A stretch of DNA of 64,000 nt from Aptenodytes patagonicus (lineage: Eukaryota > Chordata > Aves > Sphenisciformes > Spheniscidae), in NCBI RefSeq assembly GCF_965638725.1, contig NC_134953.1, positions 9,447,001-9,511,000 of the forward strand, given 5' to 3'. A program made the translations under genes and the position numbers. Shown one piece after another: positions 1 through 12,490 of the stretch (its first letter is position 1; every line of letters begins with the position of its first letter). The notes under the pieces are model-generated. The model did no database searches. It was not told the DNA's origin and saw only the letters and a program-made list of their open reading frames with translations.

Positions 1-1285
1 GTAAAATTGGAGTTAAGCTAAGTTTTTGCCTACAAAAGTCAGCTGCATAAACAAAGAAAGCACTTCCCTTGTGCCCCAAGAACTACCATGACAGAGACTC
101 CCTCCTGCAGAATTGCTAGGGTGACAAAATGTATTCCAGCTATAGCTGCCTAGATAGCTCCAGGGGAGAATAAAGTGAGATTATCTGTAATGATAGTATT
201 CACCACCTTTAAATTATTCTAAACATTCGAAGTTTCAAGTTCAAAAAAAACCAAAGTGCCATTGTTACGACTATACATATAAGCACCTATGACTCTTCTC
301 CCCTCCAAGTACACATCCAGTACAAGCTAATTACCTGATTGTTTTTGCAGAGAAAACAGAAATTGTTCTCAAGTATGAGGTACAACTACATTGTATTTTC
401 ACAGCATTGCTTTCATCAGCAGTCTCTGAGCATCCCTCCCTTTTCTGCCCCTGCTCAGTTGTTACAGGTACAGCCATTCATACGGCTGCTGAGTAAGCAG
501 GGACAGGGAATGCATGCAGGCTGAAAATCACCACACAAAAAAAGTTTTTTTAAAGTTGGCCATTTCTAACCCCCGTCAGCTTCCCATTTTGGTTTGTACA
601 AACAGTTTTACAGCATAACTGAGGTGATAAGAACAAACAGTCCATTAAACGCCATCAGTGCTACCAAATGAAACACTCAAAACATCACCATAAGGTTCGT
701 TGTACCTTACATTCCACTGTGCCTTCAAAACACATCTATGGATATCATGCTATGAGCTGCACATAGTGACTTCTGCTTAAAGGAAGCATGTTTTACATTA
801 ATTTAGGAGAGCAACTAACATTAACTGGCATATATTGAACACTCCTGTTCAGCTGTAGATTTAGCTGCAATCTCATCTCTAAGCAGTGTTTAAACAGGCT
901 TTGTGAGCAAAAAAGACAATCCTGTAACTCATGCTACTGATTAGATGTACATCTCAGTCTGTCATAGAAAAATGTAAGTTTGAAATACCCTAAGAAAATA
1001 GCATAAGTAATTTTTCAAACTACCATACATTATGCTACAAGTACCTCATGTTAGAAATTTGGTACAATAATACTGCAATGCATAAGCACCTACTTAATTT
1101 GAACATAATTTCAGAACTGAGCACTGAACACGTTTTATAATGATTTTTTTTTACAAGACTAAACACACATGAAAGCACAGTATACATTATAAGTGATCAT
1201 AACATGATAAAGATTTATTTGCTTGCATCTTGTTCAAAGACCACTCCAATAAAGCCTAGAGACCGATTTCCAGAAAAAACCTTAC
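1..1285 (-). other. SEC24C: SEC24C intron after the zinc-finger exon (partial)
   Basis: AT-rich intronic sequence following the donor at 1285/1284. I looked for the next expected coding block (the DVPPQYFQHLDH region of SEC24 proteins) on the minus strand and did not find it, so that exon lies outside the window. No RNA gene or recognisable repeat is seen. Confidence 0.7.
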
Positions 1286-1424
1286 CCTCAGTGACACAGC
1301 TGCAGAAACAACACTGGAACCTCCTTCCACCCTCAATGAATTGCATAAAAGGGCACATGTAAGCCTTGCACCTATTACATCGGACAGGACCGGATTCTCC
1401 ATGGTCTACCAAGTAAGGAAGAGT
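1286..1424 (-). CDS. SEC24C: SEC24C coding exon with the Cys4 zinc finger
   Basis: This 139-nt exon has a strong acceptor (long T/C tract, CTGCAG ending at 1425) and a donor GTAAGG from 1285. It enters in phase 0 and leaves one base over. It encodes residues 440-485, beginning [16 protein letters not shown]. Cysteines at about residues 455, 458, 477 and 480 form the Cx2Cx18Cx2C zinc finger that in Sec24 proteins helps hold the SEC23/SEC24 interface and the core fold. The sequence is nearly identical to mammalian SEC24C/D. This is the last exon of the gene inside the window. The identification is very secure. Confidence 0.95.
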
Positions 1425-4047
1425 CTGCAGAAGCAGGGGAAAAAAAAGAAAAGAAAGGTCACATGATGATGAGAAAGAAGTGATCACATGTATTGCAGAG
1501 CTTAAAACTATCTCCCTGTACATTGCATAGGATTTAACATTTTGGCAGCTATGGGAGAGAGTGCAGGGGGCGGGGGAAGCCTGAACAAGTATTTCGTAAA
1601 TGCTTTTCACAACTCAGGCTCTAGCACAGCAGTTCTTTGTGGGCTGTGGTCATTAATGGGCTATCCCACTTAGACACAAACAAGTACTTCCGCATGGTGC
1701 TGCACTACCTTACATAGCAGCCAGCTTGAGGAGCATGAGCTCTAGCAGGAGTACCACACTGCACAGCACAGATGTATCCCAAGTGAACATAAAAGACTGA
1801 AGCCATGCAAAGAATGGCTGTGATAACCTCATGGGAGTGAGCATACAATTTACATTTCACCACAGGTTGGGTGTTTTAAAAGCAACTCTTGACCTCTTGT
1901 ATTTTTCCCTTGTAAAAAAAATAGAAGCCAGTCATTGCATTCCATGTATTCAAGAACACAGAGCATCCAGACTATCTTAAAAAATTTCAACTGATAAGAC
2001 TTATTTTTGAAGTCCACCATGAAATACAGCATATCCGTAAGTTCTGCTTGTCTTGACCCCGGTGTATAGCCGGTCCTCAAAACTGTTATGCAGTGATACC
2101 ATTTTTGAACTATTATTGATAATATATTCTTTTTGCAGCCAAACCAGAGTAAGATGCTTGGCAACTTCTGCAGCTTCTCAACCTCAGAACGAGCAGGAAG
2201 CACTTTAAAATTAAGACAGAAGTCGTGCAAGCAACAAGCTGCATTCATAGTTCAAAGTATCTTTCATAACTAAGAATCTAGCTCGAAAGAAGTTTAACTA
2301 CTTACTTTTAAATTTTCTGACACTAAAGGTGTCCAGCCTTAATTCTTTCAGTCACCCTAAACCTCTGATCATGTTTAAGAGACAACATATTCATTGAGTA
2401 GGAGTTGAGCAAATGCTCCAGTCACTTTCTTCCTCTTTGTGCCACAGATGTGTCGTGTCACATCTCTCATTCAACCCCACTAATCATTTATTGACAATAC
2501 AATGGTTTTGCAGACAGCATTTTCTCAGCTCCTGTTGCCCAGACTGACCTCCTCAGAGGAAACAAAATTTCAAGTTTTCTGACTGCCAGGCAATGTCGGT
2601 ATTGTACTTCCTCACAATAAGCTTTTTTCCTCAGCCTCTGCCCCAATAACATGCATGCAAACTACAAGGGTAGTTTGTAAACATGCAGTGCTATGCATAA
2701 CTTGTCGCTAACCACTCACTCACAGAAGGCACTGAGATACTTCTTTCTGAAGCCTCAAGCTTTGCTTTCTGAACTGCGCATTAACATAGGGCAAAGGTCC
2801 TGTATCTGGCAACCAGGTGCTGAATTTTTATATAGTCTAGATTTATCTGAATGCTGTATTTCCATGAGACATCTATCCTCTCATTACTGATACGTTAAGC
2901 TTTAGCTCTATTTACAGTCTCATTGCTCTGAACAGCTGAGCCTTCATCTGTTGGAAGGGCCCCTCCACAGGGAGTTTGCCCTTGCCATAAAGAACTTTCC
3001 AATGCTAGAAGCTGACCAGTCTCCAGGGCAGTTTTTCGATTCTAGCAATGTTTTTTCTGGCTATCACAAGTGTTTGTTCAAAGCATAAACACACCAGGAA
3101 ACCTAACAACTAGTTGTTTGTAAAGCTTCTCTAAAAAATGTGCAGCTCCACGAGCCTCCAGGTTTCTCAAATGAGACCACATTCTCCTATTGCACTCCTT
3201 TTAAATTCCAGCCACAATATAGCAATACAGGAATTAACTTCAGAACTCAGTTTTATCACAAACCAATTTTCAAAATCCAAACCATAGTTTAGGAACATTA
3301 ATGAAATGCAACAGCAAAAACACATCCTTAAAAGCCCAAAGGATACTCCTTTCCCTCAGCAGATGCTAAAGGTAACAGGGCACAGAACACTGCAAACATA
3401 TGTATTCAAATTTAACAAGCACATTTGTCTTTATGTCACTGCCCCAAGCAGGCTAACGCTACACAGTAGCCAGAGTAAAAGGCTAGCTAGCCACACATTA
3501 CACTTAGAAGGAAGTAAGTGCTGCACAGAGCAAGGGCAGAAATACAAGCACAGCTCAGCAGTGCCCAGTACTCAGTCTTGTGCTGTCACCCCACACAGTG
3601 CTATGCATGTACATGCACATTAGACAGCTTAACCAGTGCTGCTTGATACATTCTCATCCAATTCCACAACTTGACGTCCTAGAAAAGACTTAACATCAGT
3701 GATTAGTAACCATTTAAATACTTTAGGCCAAGAAAGAAATTGAGATCAATGGAAGTGTACGCATTTGTGACCATCCTAGTATTTTGGTCATTTGATCACA
3801 GTGCTTGACAGTTACTGCAAAAAAGCTGAAATTATCATGGCGATCAAAATAGTAAATGTTTTGAACACAACATCCTTCTGCCTTACAGATCTCTACCACA
3901 CGCTTGTGGGAGAACCAATGTTTACCTAGGCTTCATTACCTAAACATTCCTTCTCAACGTATCTGTTAAATGTTGACATCTAACAGCATTCTCCTGATGA
4001 GTTCAGAGTGCATACAGTGCATATGTAACTCTGCACACAGTTCTCAC
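1425..4047 (-). other. SEC24C: SEC24C intron
   Basis: A 2.6-kb AT-rich intron between the NASPRYIR exon and the zinc-finger exon. Open frames here, such as the one at 1850-2248 on the minus strand, show no family resemblance and no matching splice sites. I see no repeat or RNA gene. Confidence 0.7.
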
Positions 4048-4175
4048 CTCCTCTGGGGGTAGAGTAGCCAGTGGTTTTATGACAGCAGCTAGTGGAACTT
4101 GGGACTGTTTGGCCATATCTGAGGTGCAGGGAATATTGTAAGATGTGCATCTTATGTAGCGGGGGCTTGCGTTAC
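4048..4175 (-). CDS. SEC24C: SEC24C coding exon, core domain start
   Basis: This 128-nt exon has an acceptor ending CCCCAG at 4176 and donor GTGAGA from 4047. It takes one base from the upstream exon and ends in phase 0. It encodes [22 protein letters not shown] and continues to LPPEE, residues about 397-439. In solved Sec24 structures this stretch starts the folded core just before the zinc finger. It matches mammalian SEC24C almost residue for residue. No truncation or frame damage is visible. Confidence 0.95.
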
Positions 4176-5034
4176 CTGGGGAACAAAGAAAAAATCCCCA
4201 CAAATTTCAGTACAAGTTAAGTTTATATTCAAGAACAGAAATAAAGATACCTTCAGTTGTGTTGTTAAGCCGCAGAGACTAAAAGATTATCTAAACAATC
4301 AATTAATTTCAATCTATGCAAAACTTGAATTCCAAACAAAATGCCTCTTTATGATTAAGTATGTATAATAAAAGCCCTTAACTCAAAACAAATGAACTTG
4401 AATCCACATCAACTTAAACCTCTAAAAAGGCATTCCTGTTTCATTCTTTTTACAGACTAAAACTTACTATAGGCAGAAAACTCAACTCAACCATTTCTAC
4501 TGTTTGATTTTGTAATTTTGGTTGAAAAATAAAGCACTTGATTGTAGAATTCAATTCTGAAGTTTTAAGGGAGCTTAAAATCTCCAAAAAAGCGTGGGAA
4601 ATTAAATGATGAAATATCCTTTCTCTATGAACTATGGACCAACTCACATCCCACCCATGATTTAAAAAATACAGTTCCCAGTTCAATTCAAATGATAATT
4701 CCTAGTAAATTTCAGTTCTTAACTGTCATTGATATAGCTCTACAGAATAGGCTTCATTTGCTGCTTTCTGGTATCCCTGCTAACGCTGGTCCCAGGTACC
4801 CACCTTGGAAAACATTTTTTACTTGCAAATTGGTTACTAGCTACCAAACAATCAGGAGAATCTAAATTGAGATCAAATCAACACAGGACTTCAAACTAAG
4901 CTTCTGTTGGTAAGACATACATCCCCAGCCACTGAAATAATTCCTCAAACTTCTCCTTTAAAGACATAGACAGTTCTGTCACTGACTCTTTGGGGTTTGT
5001 CTTTTGTTTGTTTAGGAAAAGAAAAATATTTTAC
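4176..5034 (-). other. SEC24C: SEC24C intron
   Basis: An 859-nt AT-rich intron. I see no exon-like segment, repeat or RNA gene in it. Confidence 0.7.
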
Positions 5035-5146
5035 CTTGATCCTTGACCAAGAAATTTGTAGTAACAAGAGGTGGGACCTGCCCTCTCACTCCAGTGGCAA
5101 ATGGTTCCGACCCACGGTTACTTCTGTCATCTTCAATCACTTGAAT
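5035..5146 (-). CDS. SEC24C: SEC24C coding exon (IQVIEDD block)
   Basis: This 112-nt exon has an acceptor ending CATAG at 5147 and donor GTAAAA from 5034. It begins in phase 0 and ends one base over. It encodes [15 protein letters not shown], then [14 protein letters not shown] and LVKDQ, residues about 360-396. This is the conserved linker between the disordered N-terminus and the folded core of SEC24C/D. It follows either the 8268-8398 exon directly or the candidate cassette at 6923-6991. Both end in the same DPD-x-IPSP motif and the same phase, so the frame is kept either way. Confidence 0.95.
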
Positions 5147-6922
5147 CTATGATGGAAAACACCACATTAATATTTGGAGGCTTGGTTTCAAAGTACTGTA
5201 AAATACAAAATTTATATCTGTAAGGCAGTGAAAAGGGGACCTGAGGCAAACATTACTATCTCTAAAAATAAGAAGTCTAAAGCAAATAAGTTTTTGTCAA
5301 GCAGTCACCTCTCAGTTTGATTTCAAATAATACTTAACGACTAACAATAAATTACAAGTTGCAAATAGTATTTTTCCCCAAGTATTTTGAATAGTAGCAT
5401 ATTTTGTGTTTTAAGGCCTGATATGAACTCATAAAAGCCAAACACAGATCAAGAACGGAATTTTTGGTAGTATTCCCCTGTATACTGGTCCTAGCCGAAT
5501 TAAGATTAGAAGCTTCTGTAAGCCTCAGGGTGAAGTTCTATAGATAACCTGGCTTTTCCTTTCTGTTATGTTCCCACTGGTTTCATAGTATGCGTTTATT
5601 TCTAACCACTGTAACTCTGACCTAAAGACAGATGCTTGCAAGCTCAGGTGGAAGTCTTCATTACTCTGTGGTGCTCAAGAGTTTATGATTTGAATTCTGC
5701 TGATGTGGAAAGTGAAGTTTCAGTAGACTTGTCAATGAATCAAGCTTAAACTTCACAAAGCCAGTAAAAATCTTAAATGTCTTAGTATTTCAAATTCTTC
5801 ATTAATCCAAATATGCTTAAGATAATGGAAATGCATTAAACAGTTTTACTTGACTAAAATATCCACTGACCTTTGCATAAGAACAGAAAATTGTAATTAC
5901 ACAGTTTTAACTACATTTCCATACCGGTGCCTGAATGAAAGCATTAAAGCTAGCAATCATTCTTCTGATCTTACTTTGCCACAAAACTCACATGCCTTTG
6001 CTTAGAGTAAATTGTGAAATACAGAAGTTTGCATGGCAGAACTTCTACCCTGTCACTAAAGATTCCAAGTTGCCAGCAGAAAGCATCCCATAGCATCAGA
6101 CAGTGACTACTCTAGGATAAATCTAGTTCCATTTCAAAAGTCTACAGACTGACTGACACTGGTTATCTCACCGCTGGTACCTGTTATATGACCAACTTTG
6201 GCTAAACGAGGAAGAAGTGATACGAGGGTAACAGAAAGTCAAATGTGGTTTTTTTCTTCCAATCCAAAAGGTAGCTGCTTTTTTCTTTCTTTAGGCAAGA
6301 TTCTCTACACATAAACATTAAATTTTCAAATTCAAAATTTAATGGTTATGTATGAGCACAGATAATGAGAGAATGTTTATAGCTCCCCATGCCTCATATT
6401 AATCTACTAGAAGATTTATATCAGGAATTAACATCAAAACAAAACAGTTTATCTGCAATTTTAGAACTTCAAAGCATTAGCCCAGTACTGGTATAGCGAC
6501 AAGAACAGTAATCAAATTCTGCTCAAAACTGGTAGAAAAGATGGCTACAAAGGCTCATGCTGTGTGTATGTTAACACGAGACACACATTGTATGGACAAT
6601 GATACTGATGGCTCACACTGAAAACGCCAGTTGGAATCTGATGAAGGAGATATTCTAAAGATCAGACAAAGTGAAGGGGAGACATTCTTCATGATCTGTT
6701 TCCGAAAGTCTGCTTTCTATTGCCTCACCATTCATCACAGAAGAGAAGATTTTAACAACGTCTTGTGGTGTAATGTTACTCATTTTGATAAGGCAAGCAG
6801 AAGACAGCAAGGAAAGGGTAAAGGATTAATGATGGAGGGTTAGTGAGGTGAAGTTCAGGTTTCAGGCATGCACAGATGGTCACCAACACACAGACTACAA
6901 TTGACATATATACAGCACTTAC
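5147..6922 (-). other. SEC24C: SEC24C intron, downstream of the candidate cassette
   Basis: About 1.8 kb of AT-rich intronic sequence between the candidate cassette exon and the IQVIEDD exon. The plus-strand open frame at 6631-6843 has no supporting homology. Nothing else is recognisable. Confidence 0.65.
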
Positions 6923-6991
6923 TGGACTAGGAATTGCATCAGGGTCTATTCTGTGCCTGGGTTTCTGCTGGGGTGGCAGCTCATTAAGTTG
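6923..6991 (-). CDS. SEC24C: Candidate SEC24C cassette exon, 69 nt, second DPDxIPSP copy
   Basis: On the minus strand a 69-nt open segment lies between an AG at 6993-6992 and a consensus donor GTAAGT starting at 6922. It reads QLNELPPQQKPRHRIDPDAI followed by PSP: 23 codons, phase 0 at both ends. It therefore inserts in frame between the 8268-8398 exon, which ends LDPDSIPSP, and the 5035-5146 exon, which starts IQVIEDD. Its C-terminal third repeats the end of the preceding exon, a SEC24-specific motif, so chance is unlikely. The acceptor is less ideal, since the pyrimidine tract is followed by an A-run. A shorter version using CAGCAG inside the segment is possible. Whether it is a cassette or mutually exclusive exon, and whether it is known elsewhere, cannot be decided here. 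Confidence 0.6.
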
Positions 6992-8267
6992 CTTTTTTTA
7001 AAAAAATAAAAAGTAAGAGTGCCACAAAAAAAAAAAAAAGAAAAAGAAAAAAGAAAAGAGAATAATAAAACAAAAAGTAACAGTGTTACTTCTCTCTCTA
7101 CCCAAACCTGTAGCACTGGAATTAGATACATTTGGACATTGGTTCATGCAACAGGAAACATCAGCTTCTGCGGCATACACCGATCCCAAAACCAGTCTTG
7201 CCAGGATATTGGGCTTGGGCTCTGAACACATTGCTAAGAGAGGTGTGGCTCACATGCTCATTTTGGTTAGAAATTGGGGATTTATGCTTTAAGAACATGC
7301 TAAAATGAAGGCAGCTGACACAAGCCATTTGAGATCTCATTTAGCGGAAGAGAAGAGAAGCAGAGAAGCAATTAAAGACTTCTTATAGTCTACAAAAAAA
7401 CATGGTCATAAACTTTACATAAACCTGGAGTCTAAACAGATAATCTTTTTTAAATAGCAATAACAGCACCAGTCCAGATCTAAGATGTAACTCAAGACTA
7501 AATTATTTTCATAGTTTTGAAGTAAACTGATTGTAAGCACTGCCCTGGAAAGGTTTCCTGTTATCAAATGACTGTGGCCTTCTGAGACAATTACAGAACA
7601 GCATCAGCAGCGGTGGAAGGAACAGCACAGGAGACTAGCGGCAATAATACTGCCAGGCTTAATATTACTCATCATTGCTAACCATTACACATCACTGCTC
7701 GTCCTTTCTCAGAACCTCCATTCTGACAGATGATCTCAATTTGAGAAGTTGTCCATATTTGACCGAGATAGTGTCGTGACTTAATGACCCAAAAAAACGC
7801 TAACCAGCTTTCTGACAGATTATAGGAAAAGCATTACAATCATCTCTTATTAACCATAGTTTAAACTTGGATCATACTTGGATCATACAGTCCACAGATT
7901 GTCACCTCAAAACCTGAAATTAGTTCACCTTGGAAAGTCATTAAGCAAGAATCCAGAAATGGAGAAAGAAGCTTAACCAAAGCCCTCAAGGATTCTCAAA
8001 ATGCAACATAGTACAGAAAAAGACCTGAGGAATTAGAGCATTAATTTGCATATGCAGTGCCTTTCTTTAGTCACCAAGAAAAATACTGCTTCTGGGCTTA
8101 TTCATAACAAAAGACTGAAGCTGGATATATGAGACAAAAGTAAGCAGGAAAATAGACTGATGTTCTTTGGATAGAGAAACCTGTTTTCAGCTTTGGTCTT
8201 TGTCAGTTCTGTTTTATGTAAAGACACTATGGAAGAGTTCACACTGGTAAGAACAAAGTAAGCTTAC
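6992..8267 (-). other. SEC24C: SEC24C intron with A-rich tract
   Basis: Intronic sequence upstream of the candidate cassette. A nearly pure A tract with a few G on the plus strand (7026-7060) becomes a T-rich tract on the transcribed sense of SEC24C and lies 35-70 nt before the cassette acceptor. Nothing else is recognised. Confidence 0.6.
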
Positions 8268-8398
8268 AGGGCTAGGAATGGAATCTGGATCCAAGCGTTT
8301 TGGTGGAGGTGGTTGTCCGGGTTGACTTCCATAATTTGGTGTTCCTGGATAGGCTCCTCCATAGTTTGGCTGGGGACCCCTCACCTGCCCAAAGGAAC
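8268..8398 (-). CDS. SEC24C: SEC24C coding exon (KRLDPDSIPSP)
   Basis: This 131-nt exon has an acceptor ending TTGTAAG at 8399 and donor GTAAGC from 8267. It takes one base from upstream and ends in phase 0. It encodes GSFGQVRGPQPNYGGAYPG, then QPPPPKRLDPDSIPSP, residues about 316-359. The tract is the end of the disordered Pro/Gly/Gln/Tyr-rich region. The terminal DPDSIPSP motif is strongly conserved in SEC24C and D. The match to mammalian SEC24C is clear although the low-complexity part has drifted. Confidence 0.93.
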
Positions 8399-9685
8399 CT
8401 TACAAGAAAGGGACAGCAAAATCAAACAATGGCTAATACCAGGTGTTTCCTCATTAGGCACTTCCCACTTTCCCTGTCATCATCAAAAAACAAGAAAAAG
8501 AAAGTCACATGCTTTTCAGTTAATTAGGATTAAACGTATTTTTCACAGTGTTTCAGCTTAGACCTGTACATATCTAACCACGATCCAATAAACTGATGGA
8601 TACAGTTCTCCTTAAAACCAGACTTAAGGAAACACAGGTTTTTAGACTGACATAACTATTTTTAGAATAATACGATTAAAACACGCATTAAGATCATGCA
8701 CTATGAACATTTAAGTTAAATTGCAGGACCGCCTAATAGAAAGTGCACACAGAACAGCCAAATAAGACAGTGAATGACCCATAATTCCTCAAACTAAAGG
8801 TATGCAAGGATTTCTCTCAGGCAGTTTTGGCTTGTCTGAAATTACAGTAATAGATTAATGTGTGATTATCTCTTGTTTTGTAACTACCTGAAGTTATTTC
8901 ATATTACTTTAGACAATTTCAGTCAGTTATGGAATAACAGCATGATTTACCCCGTTTGTTTTTACAGTTCAGAGCAATTTGGACAGATAATTTTAAGTAA
9001 TTTACCTGGCCAGTTGTGCAAAGCTGCATGGGGGACAGGATTCTCAATTCTGACACTTGCACAGGATTACTTTATCCTAGCTATCTGTAAATGTTATTGA
9101 TTAAAAATCAGCCCAAACTGTTTGTAATCCAGAAAGCTTAACTGATATTACTTCTAAGCACACACAAAATGTGAAACGTTCTACAAGGAGAAAATATACA
9201 CAGTTTTGTGAATTAAAGAAGGAAAACTAGCAACTCCTTTTCAATGTTTAGCAACTCCTCTCATACACATTGTATATGCACTCTGGCCACAAATTTAAAA
9301 AAAAAGATAGGAAGGCTTTTCAGGATTTCAAATCTCTACTTTTGAACAGATGAGGTTGCAGACATCAAATCAAAGTTCATCATAAAATTCTGATCACAAA
9401 TCCTTGTAGTATTATGGCACTAATTATTAAACAACTTTTTGGCCAAGTAAGCTAGGGTTCCTTTAGTTACATTAATCTGATTAAAACCCGTATGACAAAT
9501 ATCTTAGAGTGAAACATCCTATTGTTTATCTTGGATTTGTCTTTCAGACACGAGCACCGGGAAACAAGAGGGAAGCTTTGAAGTGCAGCCAGGAGCCCAC
9601 AAGTAACAAACCTGTAATCCAGTTCTCAGTTTGCAGCACACAGAGAGCACACATAGCTTACAATTCCTACACTAGGAATACTCAC
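8399..9685 (-). other. SEC24C: SEC24C intron
   Basis: A 1.3-kb AT-rich intron with no repeat, RNA gene or extra exon that I can support. Confidence 0.65.
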
Positions 9686-10135
9686 CGTTCTGCTGCATTT
9701 GGTATCCTGGCTGAGGAGGATGAGTGGGAGGAGGTGGTCCATGGAGGCCACTCATGGGAGGCCCAGGGTGCGGCCCTGACATAGCTGATGGAGGTGGTGG
9801 TGAGGATACATGATTAGGCTGGGACGTTGGTGGTCCAGCAACCGTCTGCCCAGGCAGTGGTGGGCCTGGCATGGTAGGTGGCCTTGGGGCACCTGCGGTA
9901 GGAGGGTAAGAGGAAGGTCCAATCCCTGTAGAAGAGGGAGGTGGTGCAAAACCAGGGACTTGAGTAGGTAGGCGCTGAGTTGATATTGGTTGACCAGGAA
10001 ACGGAGGCTGTGCCAAAGGAAGACCCTGAGACACGCTGGTAGGAGGGGGTCCTTGGCTCGCAGTGTAAGGTGTGTAGAGACCAGATCCTGTTGCACTAAA
10101 GCTTCCTGAGACTGGGGGAATTGATGTTGGGGGAC
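9686..10135 (-). CDS. SEC24C: SEC24C coding exon, long Pro-rich disordered segment
   Basis: This 450-nt exon has an acceptor ending TTATCAG at 10136 and donor GTGAGT from 9685. It enters needing two bases and leaves one base over. It encodes GPPTSIPPVSGSFS through SQPNHVSSPPPP to HPPQPGYQMQQNG, residues about 166-315. The composition is Pro, Ser, Gly, Gln and Thr with almost no acidic or basic residues, typical of the disordered N-terminal arm of Sec24 proteins. The SQPNHVSSPP and PQQPGYQ-type landmarks match human SEC24C. It is the largest SEC24C exon in the window. Confidence 0.94.
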
Positions 10136-11316
10136 CTGATAAGAAGAAAAGATGATAGAACATAATTTCTTCTATCCTCAAGACAATCAAGATGCAAGCA
10201 AAACCCATTTGCTCTAGATCATCTAAGCAGGTCTACCACTTTCTCATGGACACCCTCCTAAATTGATCAGAGAGCTGAAACTCCTCCAAGGGATCTGAAA
10301 CTTGATAGTTCATTCATTGTCCTCTCTCTCAAAGTCTGAGCTTCTTATTTTATATAATCAGAATACATTTCAGGATTCAGGGCCAGAAAAAAGGGGCAAA
10401 GCCAGGAGTATGCAAAACAAGAACTGTCTGTCTACTGATTTCTTGAACTGAAATAAGTTTGTATCTTAAACTCCACACTAAGTTGGAGTTCAAGAATGGT
10501 TTTGAGCTTCATGGTTTTAATAGCACGGAACTAGCACCTTCTGTATTTACCACTGTACTATTTCTGAGGATAATTTTAGACAAACACATTGCCAAAAGGC
10601 TGGAGAAATCTGCATCCCCTACTCCTAATTTTCCTATAAAGTCTGTGTTAAGAGTATGAGAGATGCTTGTCAAAAAGTACTTTACCAAAGCAACTAAAAA
10701 AAAAAAAAAAAATCACAGTCTAGTCAGACCAGCTTACACATACTAAAGACAAATCTCTAGTCTTCAATTAACTAAAAAAAAAAAGTCCTGTAGTCTACAG
10801 CAGTGGGGCTGTAGATCTAATACAATAGAACAAAATACCTAAATTCAGTTTATACTGTTTAAGTTTCTTCTCAACTTCTAGCAAAACCCTTCACAGAATC
10901 ATTCAGAATAATTTCAGCCCTTTGTGATTTACTGAGCCCTTTTTCCTTCTTTTTTTTGACTGGGCTGCTGCACAACAGCAGCAAGGCATGTAGACTCTCC
11001 AACAGCTTCCTTAGGGATAGACTGTTTTTGTGTTTCACACCAAGATTCACCCAGTTGAGGAGAAATATTGTTACTCTCTTTTGTTACTCGCGACCTGCAG
11101 TACTTCCTGCACTGTTCCCTACAATAGTCTCAGTTCTGTTTTCCCCAATGATGACCTTATTAGTCAAGGAAACTACCATTTACTATGGCAGGCGTCAACA
11201 CCCAGAGAATTCCCATCACCATATGGTAACGAATCATTGACAAGAGCAAATCTTTTCTGAAATTACTAGCATAAATGAAAAGCAATAGCATTATTTCTGT
11301 AGCCAGGAAACCTCAC
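10136..11316 (-). other. SEC24C: SEC24C intron
   Basis: A 1.2-kb intron containing two A-rich runs near 10697-10712 and 10775-10784 (plus strand). The plus-strand frame at 10956-11260 shows no family signal. Nothing else is seen. Confidence 0.65.
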
Positions 11317-11495
11317 CATAGCCCAGTCCAGCTGGGGGAGGAGCAGAGGCTGTAGTACTGCCAATTGTCATCCCTGCCATGTGATTGCTGAGCTGCTGTA
11401 CACTGGCTGGGGGGGGACCATATTGCTGAAACGTAGACGTCTGGCTGACAGGCGTGGGTGCTGAGCCTGGCAGAAACGGCTGAGAAGCAGGTGGC
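11317..11495 (-). CDS. SEC24C: SEC24C coding exon (QQYGPPPASVQQ)
   Basis: This 179-nt exon has an acceptor ending CTTCTCAG at 11496 and donor GTGAGG from 11316. It completes the AGG codon begun by the previous exon and ends one base into the next glycine codon. It encodes PPASQPFLPGSAPTPVSQ, then FQQYGPPPASVQQLSNHMAG and APPPAGLGYG, residues about 106-165. Human SEC24C has the matching YGPPPTSAQV and GLGFG landmarks. It is part of the disordered arm. Confidence 0.93.
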
Positions 11496-12490
11496 CTGAG
11501 AAGGAAGATGAGAAACTTCACCGGATTCCCCATTATACAAGCAGTTACAATTCTCTGTGCCTTTTAAATTGTTGTACCACATAAACACTGGCTGGGTCTC
11601 AATTAGTTACATGAAGCACTGTAGCTCAGTTTTGGAAAAATAATTACATATCCTGCATGGATCTGAATCCCTTTCATCAAAAAAACTATCCGTTCTTAAA
11701 AATACAAATTCTATGTTTATAGCATTTTTTTGTTAATTCCATTTTAGTTATCGCAACAAATCAGAAATACTGCAACAGAGCCTACAGGGCGAGCAACGGT
11801 AAGGCCTGCACAGCTACGTAAGAATGCTCTGTTGCTCAAAGGATTTGGGCTCTCCAGCTGATAGTGCTGAGCCTAACCAGAAGGAAACAAAAAACAACCA
11901 CCTTCTCCCATAACCAGTAACCAGAATGAAGCAGTGAGGACTGTTGCCACTTTCACCACAGAGGTAATGGCAATATCGTTCTGGAGAAGATGCCCAAGAA
12001 CTTTAGATGAAGATAACTCAGGGACCCATAATGGACAGAAAAGGACCCAGAACCAATGCTAAGGAATTACTCAGTAATGACAGACAGCAACATGCTCCAG
12101 ACAGAGATCAATTCACACTGCCAAGGAATCGAATACTACAGCTGTTGAATGCAATTGTTTTAAAACAAGACAGATTATGGGAATCAGAAAATTCCTTATG
12201 GGAAAACGACTACCACAAGGAAAGTCTCTGGAGGAGAAGTGGTTTTGATCAGTCACTGACATCTGCTCATATCCTTCCAGAAGTTTTTCATCTCCAGAGA
12301 TTCTTATTGTCTAACAAATACCCCTATGGCAAAATGTTCCAAAACAATAAGGAAGGAATAAAGAAAGTCAATGTCCACCACAGGAAAAACAAAGCATTTC
12401 ATTTGTTTTAGATCCTAAAAGGTCTAGACCCAGCATAGGTCTACCAAGGCAGATCTTTGTTACGATTTGCTCTTGTATGTATGTATGTAC
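11496..12490 (-). other. SEC24C: SEC24C intron
   Basis: A 995-nt intron. The plus-strand open frame at 12007-12411 is antisense to the gene, has no recognisable domain and is probably chance. Nothing else is seen. Confidence 0.65.

Noticed and set aside
12007..12411. 134-codon plus-strand frame inside SEC24C
   Set aside because: It is antisense and intronic, with no domain, repeat or splice support. Its length is compatible with chance.
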